Shown here: positions 42,801 to 50,523 of the stretch, in pieces
How positions within the stretch are numbered: the first letter of the stretch is position 1
Layout: each line of letters starts with the position of its first letter
Source: DAHUXD01 sp963736455
Lineage (GTDB): Bacteria > Acidobacteriota > Thermoanaerobaculia > UBA5066 > Gp7-AA6
Length of the DNA stretch: 64,000 nucleotides
Reading direction: 5' to 3'
NCBI GenBank assembly: GCA_963736455.1
Contig: CAVTON010000001.1
Span: forward strand, 744,001-808,000
Translations under genes and position numbers: made by a program
The notes under the pieces: generated by a model
The model's input: the letters and a program-made list of their open reading frames with translations, nothing else
What the model was told of the DNA's origin: nothing
The model's database searches: none

Positions 42801-44795
42801 GCGCTCGCGATCTCCGCGGCGTCCGGGTACCTGCTCGCCCGGCCGCTGTGGGTCCGGGCCGGCGGGGCGCCGGGAATCGGCCGCAACCTCGAGCCGTCGG
42901 CGTCCGGGATCGACCAGGCGACGGTCTTCGGCCTGTTCTTCTTCCTCGCCCTGGCGTGGTGGCTGGCCGCCTCCTCCGAGAAGCTCGCGGCGCGCGGCCT
43001 GGGCCGCGGGCCCCGGTGGACGATCGGACTCGTCACGTCGGCCGCCCTCGCCGCACTGCTGTTCCTGCGCCCGAACGTCTTTCTCGGATGCGGCGTCGCG
43101 CTCTTCCTCGCCGCGTTCTTCCTGCTCGCCGAGGACCGCGACGATCGCCTCGCCCTCGGCTTCCTCGCGACGGCCTTCTTCCTGGTTCTCTTCTGCCAGC
43201 GCCTCTACATCTACGACCGGATGAACACGTTCTTCAAGCTCTACCTCGAGGCCTGGCTTCTCTTCGCGATCGGCACGGCCGTCCTCGTGTTCCGGCGCAA
43301 CCGCCGCGGCATCCTGGACCGGTGGATCGTACCGGCGCGGGCGGCGGCGGTCCTGCTCGCCGCCGCGGCTCTCTTCACGAGCGCCACGGCCGGGCGAGCC
43401 GCCGTCAGCCGCCATTTCGCGCCGTACGGCGGACCGACGCTCGACGGCCTCCGTTATCTCGAGACGTTCCATCCCGGCGAGTCGCGCGCCGTGGCGTGGC
43501 TCCGGCGCAGCGTCGCCGGCACGCCGGTCATTCTCGAAGCGCAGGGTCCCTCCTACCAGGACTTCGCCCGCATCTCGATGCTGACGGGTCTGCCGACCGT
43601 CCTCGGATGGGACTACCACGTCAAGCAGCGCGGCAACGCCGAGTCCGAGATCGAGTCTCGCCGCCAGGCCGTCCGGGCCATGTACTCCGATCCGAACGCG
43701 GCCCGGATCGAGAGCCTCCTCGCGCGCTACCGCGTCGGCTACGTGTACGTCGGCTGGCTCGAGAAAAAGACGTATCCGCCGGCCGGACTGCAGAAGTTCC
43801 GGACGGACCAGGAGCGATTCCAGAGCGTCTACGAGAACCCCGAGGCGCAGGTCTACCGCGTCGTCGGCGGACCGGCCCAGGACGTGCTCCTCCCGGCCAG
43901 GGAGGCGCTGCCGGAAACCTCGGCCGGCGCCCCCGCCCCGCCCGAGGACGAGCCCGAGGAGCGGCCCGCCATCCAGGCCGCCGCCGAGCCCGGCGCCGCG
44001 GCGTGGCCGAACCTGCACGAGCCTCGCGGCGCGGCCGTGGACGACCGCGGCCGGATCTGGATCGCGGACTTCGGCCATTCGCGCCTGCGCGTCTTCGATC
44101 CCGATGGCGGCTTCCTCGGCGGATGGGGCGGCCGCGGCGCGGGCGAGTTCGGCTTCAAGGAGCTCTGCGGCGTCGCGATCCGGGGGGACGCGCTGTACGT
44201 CGCCGACACCTGGAACGGGCGCATCCAGGCCTTCACCGTCGAGGGGGTCCTGCGCGCCACGGCCGGCGAGCTCTACGGGCCCCGCGGAATCACGGTCGCC
44301 CCGGACGGCCGAGTCTGGGTCAGCGACACCGGCAACCACCGCGTGGTCTCCTTCGACGCGCTCCTCCAGGACCGGCACTCGTACGGACACAAGGGCGCCG
44401 GCCCGGGCGAATTCTCGAGCCCGACCGGCATCGCGGCCTCGCCATCCGGCGAGATCTACGTCGGAGACACCGGGAATCGGAGGGTCCAGGTGCTCGGCGC
44501 GGACGGGACTCTCCGCGGCGCGTTCCCGTTCCCCGGTTGGGGCCCGAACGTCGAGCCGCACCTCGCGGTCGACGCGGACGGGACGCTGTGGGCCACGGAC
44601 CCCGGAACGAACTCCGTCGTGGCGCTCGACTCCTCCGGCAAGCTCCTGCGCCGGATCGACGCCGACGCCGCCGGACAGAAGTTCTCGAATCCCACGGGTA
44701 TCGCGATCGACAGGAAAAACCGTATCCTCTATGTCGTCAACTCCGGAAACGCTTCGGTTTCGAAGATTCCGCTCGGCGAGAGGAGGGCTTCTTGA
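39879..44795 (+). CDS. Giant fusion: GT39-like + DUF2298 + NHL propeller
   Basis: This 1638-aa membrane protein has three parts. Residues about 10-500 are a GT-C module with 'HLHPDERFISMVEEKL' after the first helix, like the Asp/Glu loop of GT39 enzymes. Residues about 600-1330 are a DUF2298 module ('EIYWGEKPMDFSILN' near 744, 'LGYYTFGQEM', 'NEYPFWSLSFADLHAHVLA', 'DRMNTFFKLYLEAWLLFAIG' near 1114) plus its soluble tail ('LEAQGPSYQDFARISMLTG'). Residues about 1375-1635 are six NHL blades ('EPRGAAVDDRGRIWIADFGHSR', 'VADTWNGRI', 'VSDTGNHRV', 'VGDTGNRRV' and others). The propeller is presumably periplasmic. An ATG at 39891 is an alternative to the GTG. Its stop overlaps the next TTG. Confidence 0.88.
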   Translation: MPNRMSRDRARAILFLLLAAGAVLRFQGLNWDDGHHLHPDERFISMVEEKLAFPKSAAEYFDAKRSTLDPYNRGEGSFVYGTLPIVVAKVIAPLFGRRGYDGTYLIGRGLSALFDLFTVWLVYRMARRFAHRRASLVAAALSAFCVLGIQLSHFWAVDTFLTTFTAAALLGSVRIAQRKAGWGGWALTGAAIGLAVACKITALALLLPLGVAALAGALREKDGFGAGFLRAVPRVLLALGAAAATIRVFLPHIFLGPSPLSFRLDPRWIEDLRRLKALTSSVAGFPPALQWAGRTVLFPIENLVLWGAGVFFGVTALVALAWASAAVWRRRAWDLAPLCAYVLFLFAYHGLTLVKSIRYLYPAYPALAVLAGVLLSRWIESARRPRLARATALAVVGGTALWAFAFTAIYRRPQSRVTATRWIYAHVPPRERIVNESWDDGLPLPMPGYDPGVYSGPPQLPLFDPDSREKAEILVRSLAETDWVAVTSNRVYANVTRVPDVFPMSIAYYRALFDGSLGFDRAADFTSYPSLGPLRFPDDRAEEQFTVYDHPRVLLFHKTARFSKEAARRLLLSAIPRTPPTMNEWEKWPRSLRRVSAPVRPDHRPEAESSAPSVEPGETAGSSLYAAAAWYLALALVGLLAWPIVWTLFPRLGDRGFGLSRLLGLVFTTYAMTVAVTFHALGNGRRAALGCLAVLAIVSAWIGLRERYDLARFLRENRRALLQSEIVFAVGFLLFLGLRALNPEIYWGEKPMDFSILNILVRTRSLPASDPWLAGAPLGYYTFGQEMVVFLTFLTNLSTRFTFNLAFGFLGGTILQGAYSLARNWGGRLRAGIAGAGLTLLLGNLSGLREWLIHKRALDWDYFWATSRVVKDTINEYPFWSLSFADLHAHVLAIPIFLAFATAALHLVRLHMAPATGTRPRLVAAALLGFLGAAQALTNAWDVPLLAGLLAVTALAAALAAQRFTVAGVGRALGALAISAASGYLLARPLWVRAGGAPGIGRNLEPSASGIDQATVFGLFFFLALAWWLAASSEKLAARGLGRGPRWTIGLVTSAALAALLFLRPNVFLGCGVALFLAAFFLLAEDRDDRLALGFLATAFFLVLFCQRLYIYDRMNTFFKLYLEAWLLFAIGTAVLVFRRNRRGILDRWIVPARAAAVLLAAAALFTSATAGRAAVSRHFAPYGGPTLDGLRYLETFHPGESRAVAWLRRSVAGTPVILEAQGPSYQDFARISMLTGLPTVLGWDYHVKQRGNAESEIESRRQAVRAMYSDPNAARIESLLARYRVGYVYVGWLEKKTYPPAGLQKFRTDQERFQSVYENPEAQVYRVVGGPAQDVLLPAREALPETSAGAPAPPEDEPEERPAIQAAAEPGAAAWPNLHEPRGAAVDDRGRIWIADFGHSRLRVFDPDGGFLGGWGGRGAGEFGFKELCGVAIRGDALYVADTWNGRIQAFTVEGVLRATAGELYGPRGITVAPDGRVWVSDTGNHRVVSFDALLQDRHSYGHKGAGPGEFSSPTGIAASPSGEIYVGDTGNRRVQVLGADGTLRGAFPFPGWGPNVEPHLAVDADGTLWATDPGTNSVVALDSSGKLLRRIDADAAGQKFSNPTGIAIDRKNRILYVVNSGNASVSKIPLGERRAS

Positions 44796-47485
44796 GCGAA
44801 CCCGCGGCGGCGGCCTCGGACCCTGCACGGCTGTCGGCCCGGGTCCTCCTGTTCATCGCGACGCTGGCCGTCGCCGCCGCCCTCACGCGCTTCTGGGCGC
44901 TCGGGGACCGGCCGCTTCACCACGACGAGTCGATCCATGCCTACCAGTCGTACACGCTCTCGAAGGGCGGCGACTGGCGCTACGACCCGGCCTACCACGG
45001 TCCGTTCCTCTACTACCTCAACGCCCTCGTCTACAAGATTGCGGGCGCCTCGAACGTCACGGCGAGAACGATGCCGGCCATCTTCGGCCTGATCCTGATC
45101 GCGTTCGCGTGGCCCCTGAGGCGGTGGATCGGGAACGGCGCGGCGGCCGTCTATGCCGTCTTCGTCCTGCTCTCGCCCCACTTTGCCTACTTCTCGCGCT
45201 TCATCCGGGAGGACCTCTATTCGCTCGTGTTCACTCTCGGCACGATCGTCGCCTTCCAGCGGTTCCTCGAAACGGACCGCTCGAAGTGGCTGATGCTCTC
45301 GGCCACGGCGTTCGCGTTCGCCGGCGTGACCAAGGAGAACGCCTACATGACGGGCGTTCTCTTCGTCGTCTACGGCGTGTGGTGCGCCCTCCGCGGCGCG
45401 GGCACCGCGGAAGGACCCCGCCCGGGCCAGGCCGTGGGACGGGCGCTATCGTGGGTGCTGGAGCGGATCGTCCCGATTCTTTCGGCGGCGCTGCTCTTCC
45501 TGGTCATCTGGGCTGGCATGTACTCGGCCTTCGGGAAGTACCCGGGCGACTGGCTCGCGATTCCGAAGGCGATCAAGTACTGGATGGGCCAGCACTCGAT
45601 CGCCCGGATCCCCGGTCCCTGGTACTACTACTTCCCGCAGCTCTTCTTCTACGACACGGCGATCGTCTTCGCCGCCCTCTTCGCATTCTCGCGGCGCCAG
45701 TGGAAGACGGATCCGTTCCTGCGCGTGCTCGCGCGCTCGGCGGGGCCGATCGTCGCGTACCTCGTCCTGCGCCGGTTCGTTCCGGTGTTCGCGCCCCGTG
45801 CGATGGTCTGGATTGCGGTCATCGTCGTCGCCACCCTGATCCTGACACTGCGGCGCCCGAGCGCCGAGCCCGGCGGCCTGACGCCCTTCGTGCAGTTCAT
45901 CGCCTTCTGGACCGTGGGCTCGCTCGCGATCTATGGCTGGGCCCGCGAGAAGGTGCCCTGGCTCACGGTCCACCCGCTGCTTCCCCTGACCATGCTCGCC
46001 GGGCTCGGCGTCGTCCGGCTCTGGTCGCAGCGCCGGCGCGCCTGGGCCGCGATCGCCCTCGCCGTCACCATGCTCTTCGCCGTGGTCAACACGCGCGGGG
46101 CGTATCTGGCCTGCTTCCGGTACGGCGCGCACGACGTCGAGAAAGAGCCCGGGCACGCCGAGCTGCTCGCCTACGTTCAGACGACGAGGGACCTCGTCCG
46201 CGCGCTCCGGTCGGTCGAGATCGCGAAGGCGCGCATCCCCGCCGGTCAGCCGGTCGTGACCGTCGTCGGCGAGGCCGTGTGGCCGCTGACCTGGTACCTG
46301 AGGGACGACAACGTCACGTGGGCCTCGCGCATCGATCAGGCCTCGACACCCGTCATCATCGCCGACTGGGACCCGGAAGGGACGCTCGAAAAGCAGCTCG
46401 CGCCCAAGTACGACGCCAAACGGGTGCCGATCCGAGCCTGGTGGTTCCCGGACCCGCTCAAGGAGGGAAACCTCGAGCGCCCCACGGTCGGCGACTGGCT
46501 GAGGCTATGGTGGGACCACCAGATCTGGGGAACGATCGGTTCCCAGGACGCGACGTTCTTCGTCCGCAAGGACCTCGCGGGCTCGGGTCCTCTCGAGCCG
46601 CTCCAGTTGACCGTGCAGGACACGTCCTCGCGCGACTACCCGGGCGAGGCGACGGAGCTGCCCGCGCCGCGTTCGATCGGGGTGGCGGGCAACGGACCGG
46701 CCCAGTTCGCGGAGCCGCGCGGCGTGGCGACGGACCCGAGCGGCAACGTCTACGTCGCCGACACGAAGAACAGCCGCATCGAAGTCCTGGACGCCGCCGG
46801 CAACTTCCTGCGCGCGTTCGGGACGAAGGGCCCCGGTGACGGCCAGCTGAACGAGCCGTGCGGCGTCGCCGTCGGCCCCAATGGCGACGTCTACGTGGCC
46901 GACACGTGGAACCATCGCGTCGCGCGCTTCGGACCGGACGGGCAGTGGCGGGGCGCATGGGTCGATCCCGAGCGGGGCTTCTTCGGCCCGCGCGGCCTCA
47001 CGCTCTCCGGCGGCTCGCTCTACGTCTCGGACACCGGAAACAAACGCATCGTCCGCTTCGACACCGCGACGGGATCGGTGACCGGCCGCTGGGGCGGCGC
47101 CGGCTCCGGGCCGAGCCAGTTCGTCGAGCCCGTCGGTCTCGCGGCGGACCCGTCCGGCCGCATCTACGTCGCCGACACCGGAAACCACCGGATCCAGGTC
47201 TTCGACGCGGACGGCAAGTTCCTTCGCCAGTTCCCGGTCTTCGGCTGGAAAGACTTCTACACCGAGCCGTACCTCACGATCGGGCCATCCGACGCCGTGT
47301 TCGCGACCGACTCCTGGAAGGGGCGGATCGCGCAGTACGACGCGTCGGGGGCGCTCGTCCGCTCCTACAAGGCGGACGGACTGAAGCGTCCGACCGGGAT
47401 CACGCGGGACGCCTTCGGACACGTGATCGTCACCGACCGCGACATGAACCGCGTCTTCATCTGGCCGATCGACGCGTTTCGCTAA
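44792..47485 (+). CDS. Agl23-like (TIGR03663) membrane protein with NHL propeller
   Basis: This 897-aa protein starts at a TTG overlapping the previous stop (TTGA). Residues about 15-450 match the TIGR03663/Agl23-like family ('RPLHHDESIHAYQSYTL', 'YDPAYHGPFLYYLNALVY', 'FSRFIREDLYSLVFTLG', 'YGWAREKVPWLTVHPLLPL'), a GT-C-like membrane fold with an Asp-Glu pair in the first loop. After a soluble spacer, residues about 630-897 form six NHL blades ('EPRGVATDPSGNVYVADTKNSR', 'VADTWNHRV', 'VSDTGNKRI', 'VADTGNHRI'). The blades are more similar to those of the upstream 1638-aa protein than the membrane parts are. The exact biochemical role of the family is unproven. Confidence 0.87.
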   Translation: MSEPAAAASDPARLSARVLLFIATLAVAAALTRFWALGDRPLHHDESIHAYQSYTLSKGGDWRYDPAYHGPFLYYLNALVYKIAGASNVTARTMPAIFGLILIAFAWPLRRWIGNGAAAVYAVFVLLSPHFAYFSRFIREDLYSLVFTLGTIVAFQRFLETDRSKWLMLSATAFAFAGVTKENAYMTGVLFVVYGVWCALRGAGTAEGPRPGQAVGRALSWVLERIVPILSAALLFLVIWAGMYSAFGKYPGDWLAIPKAIKYWMGQHSIARIPGPWYYYFPQLFFYDTAIVFAALFAFSRRQWKTDPFLRVLARSAGPIVAYLVLRRFVPVFAPRAMVWIAVIVVATLILTLRRPSAEPGGLTPFVQFIAFWTVGSLAIYGWAREKVPWLTVHPLLPLTMLAGLGVVRLWSQRRRAWAAIALAVTMLFAVVNTRGAYLACFRYGAHDVEKEPGHAELLAYVQTTRDLVRALRSVEIAKARIPAGQPVVTVVGEAVWPLTWYLRDDNVTWASRIDQASTPVIIADWDPEGTLEKQLAPKYDAKRVPIRAWWFPDPLKEGNLERPTVGDWLRLWWDHQIWGTIGSQDATFFVRKDLAGSGPLEPLQLTVQDTSSRDYPGEATELPAPRSIGVAGNGPAQFAEPRGVATDPSGNVYVADTKNSRIEVLDAAGNFLRAFGTKGPGDGQLNEPCGVAVGPNGDVYVADTWNHRVARFGPDGQWRGAWVDPERGFFGPRGLTLSGGSLYVSDTGNKRIVRFDTATGSVTGRWGGAGSGPSQFVEPVGLAADPSGRIYVADTGNHRIQVFDADGKFLRQFPVFGWKDFYTEPYLTIGPSDAVFATDSWKGRIAQYDASGALVRSYKADGLKRPTGITRDAFGHVIVTDRDMNRVFIWPIDAFR

Positions 47486-47492
47486 AGGCGCG

Positions 47493-49727
47493 ATGTCGAG
47501 CGTCCGCCGTTCCGACCCTGCCGCCGTAGATCCGCACCACTGGGCGTTGCTCGCCGCGACCGCGCTCCTCGCGTCCGTCGGTCCGGCGATCGTGGTCGCG
47601 GACCGCTGGTTCTCCCGGCGCAACACCGTCACGTTCCTGACCGCATTCGCGGATCGCTTCCCGTGGCTCGCCGACATCAACCTCCCTGTCTACGCGGCCG
47701 TCTTCGCGGCGGCGTTCGTGATTCTCGTCGCGCTGGCGGGACTTCGCCCTTCGGCGGGCCTTTCCGCCTGGAGGAACCGGATCGCCTTCGCCGAACGGCC
47801 GCGGCGCCCGAGTGCCCGCGGCCGCCAGCGGTCGCTGGCGACCTGGGTGGCCCTGTGCGGAGGAGCGGCAGCCACGCTGCTCTTCGCCCGCGTCGTGGTC
47901 GCGGGACGGATCCCCGGTCCGGGTCTCCTCACGGCGCTCGCGGCCCTCGGATTCGGCATGCTGCTGCGCGAGGTCTCGCTCGGCGCCCTCCGCCGTTTGT
48001 GGAACCGCAAGCGCGCCAATGTCGTCTCCATCGTCGCCGCCCACGTCACCACCATCCTCGCCTTCGCGAGCGTCCACACGTATCACCGCTTCGAGCGGCC
48101 GCTGATCGCCCTCGCCGTCCTGGCCGCCGCGAATCTCGCGGCACGCTGGAAGAAGACGGGACCCATCCCGCTGCTCGTTCTGGCCGCCGTCGTCCTCTAT
48201 CTGTGGCGAATCGATTCCTGGTGGTTTGCGCTCGTGGGCGACGAGTACCGCAACTTCGACATCGCCTCGCTGATCCTGAAGCAGCACGACCGCGCCTACG
48301 TGCTTTCGCACCTCTTCCAGCTCGAAGGCGGACTCGAAGGCCTCGACCCCTACGCCTGTTCCCTCGTGCAGGCGGCCTCGATGCGACTGCTCGGCGTCAA
48401 CAGCTTCGGCTGGAGGTTCAGCAGCCTCTACTGCGCGGCCCTGGCGCTGCCTTTCTTCTTCCGCTTCCTGCGGACCTTTCTCTCGCGGCGCGCGACGCTC
48501 GCGACGACCGTCGTGATGGCCGCGTCGCACTACATCATCGCCTTCGGCAAGATCGGCTACGACAAGTTCCAGGCGTATCTCGCCATGGCAATGCTCCTCG
48601 CCGCGGCGGCGTGCGCCGTGCGGACGCGCCGCATGATCGCCTTCGTGGGACTGGGATTCTCGGCGGCCCTCTGCTTCTACGTCTATCCCGCGGCGCTCTA
48701 CGTCCTCCCGCTGCCCGCCTTTCTCCTGCTTCTCTACGTCCCCCCGAAGAGCCGCGCGGCGCTGGCCCGATGGGGGATGGCGGGCCTCGTCTGCGCGCTG
48801 ACGATCTTCCCTCTCCCCTTCCAGCCGACCTATTTCCCCGGCAAGAGGCCCGGCACCGTCTACTACAACCCCGAGCTCATGAGCTCGACGAGCCGGCTCG
48901 TCCGCCATTTCTGGTCGAACGGCGTCTACGCCGCCTATTCGCCGGTCCTCCTCGGCTCCGAGGACCACTTCGTCACCAGCTCCTACCTCGACCCGCTGGC
49001 GGGGGCCCTCTTTCTCGTCGGAATCGCCTCGGCGCTCTGGCTCGTCCGGCGGGACCGCTTCGTCGCGTTTCTCGTCGTCAGCCTCGGATTCCTGCTGCTG
49101 CTCGGCGGCACGACGCACGACCGCGAATACCCGCCCACGACGCGTTTCTTCCTGCTGGTGCCCCTCTTCTGCATGATCGCGACCGCCGGGCTGTGGCGCC
49201 TCTTCGGACTGGCCGGCGAGAGCCGCTTCTCGACTCGGGCGCCCCGCGTCGCCCTGGCCGTGGTCCTTCTCGCCATCGTGACCCTCAACGTCGTCCAGGC
49301 CCATGTCGTGTCGGTCCGGCGCAGCGACGGCTACCAGGTCCTCGATCCCCTCGTGGTCCGTCTCGCGACGCGCGCCGAAACCCTGCCTCCGGGACAACGG
49401 CCCCGGCTCGTCATGCTGGCGCCGGCCGCCACCGACGGCGACGGCATCGTCGTGATGCTCGGCGTCTACGATCTGAAGGAGTCGGCCAGGCGGTTCGCGA
49501 CCGTCGGGCTCGGCGCCGATGACTCGGGATTCCCCGAGCCGGCTCTCCTTTCGGAGCGGGACGCGGCGATCTTCGTGGCTCCGCAGGTCCCCGCGCGGGC
49601 CCGGGCGCGCCTCGAGGGCGCGCTCGGTGCGGCCGGACGGGTCCCCTGCGCCGTGCGCACGACGACGGGCCAGGAGCGCTTCCGGCTCTGGACGTTTCCG
49701 GGCACGCCTTCGCTCTGCGCGGACTGA
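47493..49727 (+). CDS. GT-C-like polytopic membrane protein (GT39-type)
   Basis: This 744-aa membrane protein lies 7 bp after the Agl23-like gene. It has a divergent N-terminal 200 residues with about five helices. A GT39-like core follows from about residue 230 with the acidic loop 'WWFALVGDEYRNFDIASLILKQ', which in this fold holds the catalytic Asp/Glu. About eight further helices follow, then a soluble C-terminal tail ending in Cys-containing 'GRVPCAVRTTTGQE'. It lacks an NHL propeller. It is probably a polyprenyl-phosphate-sugar-dependent transferase of the same pathway; substrate unknown. Confidence 0.8.
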   Translation: MSSVRRSDPAAVDPHHWALLAATALLASVGPAIVVADRWFSRRNTVTFLTAFADRFPWLADINLPVYAAVFAAAFVILVALAGLRPSAGLSAWRNRIAFAERPRRPSARGRQRSLATWVALCGGAAATLLFARVVVAGRIPGPGLLTALAALGFGMLLREVSLGALRRLWNRKRANVVSIVAAHVTTILAFASVHTYHRFERPLIALAVLAAANLAARWKKTGPIPLLVLAAVVLYLWRIDSWWFALVGDEYRNFDIASLILKQHDRAYVLSHLFQLEGGLEGLDPYACSLVQAASMRLLGVNSFGWRFSSLYCAALALPFFFRFLRTFLSRRATLATTVVMAASHYIIAFGKIGYDKFQAYLAMAMLLAAAACAVRTRRMIAFVGLGFSAALCFYVYPAALYVLPLPAFLLLLYVPPKSRAALARWGMAGLVCALTIFPLPFQPTYFPGKRPGTVYYNPELMSSTSRLVRHFWSNGVYAAYSPVLLGSEDHFVTSSYLDPLAGALFLVGIASALWLVRRDRFVAFLVVSLGFLLLLGGTTHDREYPPTTRFFLLVPLFCMIATAGLWRLFGLAGESRFSTRAPRVALAVVLLAIVTLNVVQAHVVSVRRSDGYQVLDPLVVRLATRAETLPPGQRPRLVMLAPAATDGDGIVVMLGVYDLKESARRFATVGLGADDSGFPEPALLSERDAAIFVAPQVPARARARLEGALGAAGRVPCAVRTTTGQERFRLWTFPGTPSLCAD

Positions 49728-49764
49728 CGCGCCGCCCGGGCCGGCTCCGCCCTTGCCGGGAGCG

Positions 49765-50328
49765 CTACAGGAACTTCAGCGTGCGAACGTGAATGTGACC
49801 GTCGCCGCCGGCCGGATTCCCGATCTCGACGCGGACCTTCTGGACAGGACCGGAGAGTCCCGGGAATTCGAGCTTGACGGTCGGATCCGGAGGCAGCGCG
49901 TGAAAGACCTGCGAGAAGGTCTTTTCCCCTCCCGCCGCAAGCGTCACCACGCACCTCAGGTCGATGTCCATCGTGGCGGTCGTCACCTCGATGCCCTTGA
50001 GCATCCGGGGCTTCGAAAAAGTGAAAACGTACACGGCCGGATTGGCCTTCGTCGTGCGGGCGAGAGTGTCCAGCTTGTCGTCGAACAGATCCTGGACGCG
50101 CCCGATGTCGAGCGCGGAGTGCTCGACGGTCACGCTCTGACCGTCGATGTCCATGACGTCGCGGACCATGCCCGCCGGGCTCCCTTCCCCGGATGCCGTA
50201 GGCACGGGGGCCGGAGCGGCCGAGGAGGCCGGCGCCGCGGACTCGCCCTTGCGACATCCCGGAAGGCTCAGCGCCAGTGCGACAACCGTCAGAGCGCCGC
50301 GCGCGAGCACACCGGTGCGGGTGTTCAT
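49765..50328 (-). CDS. Lipoprotein with discoidin-like beta-sandwich
   Basis: This 187-aa protein starts at the ATG at 50328, 6 nt after AAGGAG; an in-frame TTG 6 nt earlier is less likely. The signal peptide ends in a lipobox-like LPGC. An Ala/Ser/Pro linker follows to about residue 48. The body ('SALDIGRVQDLFDDKLDTLARTT', 'VYVFTFSKPRMLKGIEVTTATM', 'VRVEIGNPAGGDGHIHVRTLKF') has the pattern of F5/8-type-C (discoidin-like) carbohydrate-binding sandwiches. This is a weak, motif-level call. TAGAAT at 50365-50370 lies 37 nt upstream. It converges with the GT-C gene. Confidence 0.72.
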   Translation of the reverse strand: MNTRTGVLARGALTVVALALSLPGCRKGESAAPASSAAPAPVPTASGEGSPAGMVRDVMDIDGQSVTVEHSALDIGRVQDLFDDKLDTLARTTKANPAVYVFTFSKPRMLKGIEVTTATMDIDLRCVVTLAAGGEKTFSQVFHALPPDPTVKLEFPGLSGPVQKVRVEIGNPAGGDGHIHVRTLKFL

Positions 50329-50364
50329 CCTCAACTCCTTACGTATTGTCCATCTCGGGACCCT

Positions 50365-50370
50365 ATTCTA
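50365..50370 (-). promoter_or_regulatory. Putative -10 box (TAGAAT) for the lipoprotein gene
   Basis: TAGAAT on the minus strand, 36 nt before the ATG at 50328. The same hexamer recurs at 537-542, 51329-51334 and 52250-52255. Confidence 0.35.
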
Positions 50371-50480
50371 GCCGACCCGCGAAGGACCGGATTTCGCTCG
50401 GAGAGCCCGAGGCAGCCGACGTGAGGCTCCGGAGCTGACTTCCGCGCCGCGCCGGAGCCGCACGGCAACCCAGACGAAAC

Positions 50481-50500
50481 GGCCGGCCCGAAGGCCGGCC
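50481..50500 (-). terminator. UUCG-loop intrinsic terminator after the first SLH gene
   Basis: Perfect 8-bp arms GGCCGGCC enclose TTCG on the minus strand, a C(UUCG)G tetraloop, followed by GTTTCGTCT. It lies 24 bp after the stop of the gene at 50524-51306 and is identical to 51380-51399. Confidence 0.75.
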
Positions 50501-50523
50501 GCGAGGTGGGTCGGGAAATCCGA

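Noticed and set aside
40215..44828. Minus-strand open frame of about 1537 codons opposite the giant fusion gene
   Set aside because: It is antisense to a gene with clear domains. Its translation is compositionally biased (Arg/Glu/Gly/Ala) and matches no family.
38933..47485. A single open frame of about 2850 codons covering the epimerase, the 1638-aa gene and the Agl23-like gene
   Set aside because: Only the part from 44792 has recognisable protein families. Upstream the frame is a shifted reading of the epimerase and giant genes, giving Arg/Pro/Gly-rich nonsense. High GC suppresses stop codons.
44792..47485. Tandem DNA repeats within the NHL regions
   Set aside because: The repetition is at protein level (blade motifs) with divergent codons. 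There is no nucleotide repeat array and nothing resembling CRISPR spacing.
49728..49764. Possible terminator between the GT-C gene and the converging lipoprotein gene
   Set aside because: There is weak GC pairing but no stable uninterrupted stem and no T-tract in either direction.
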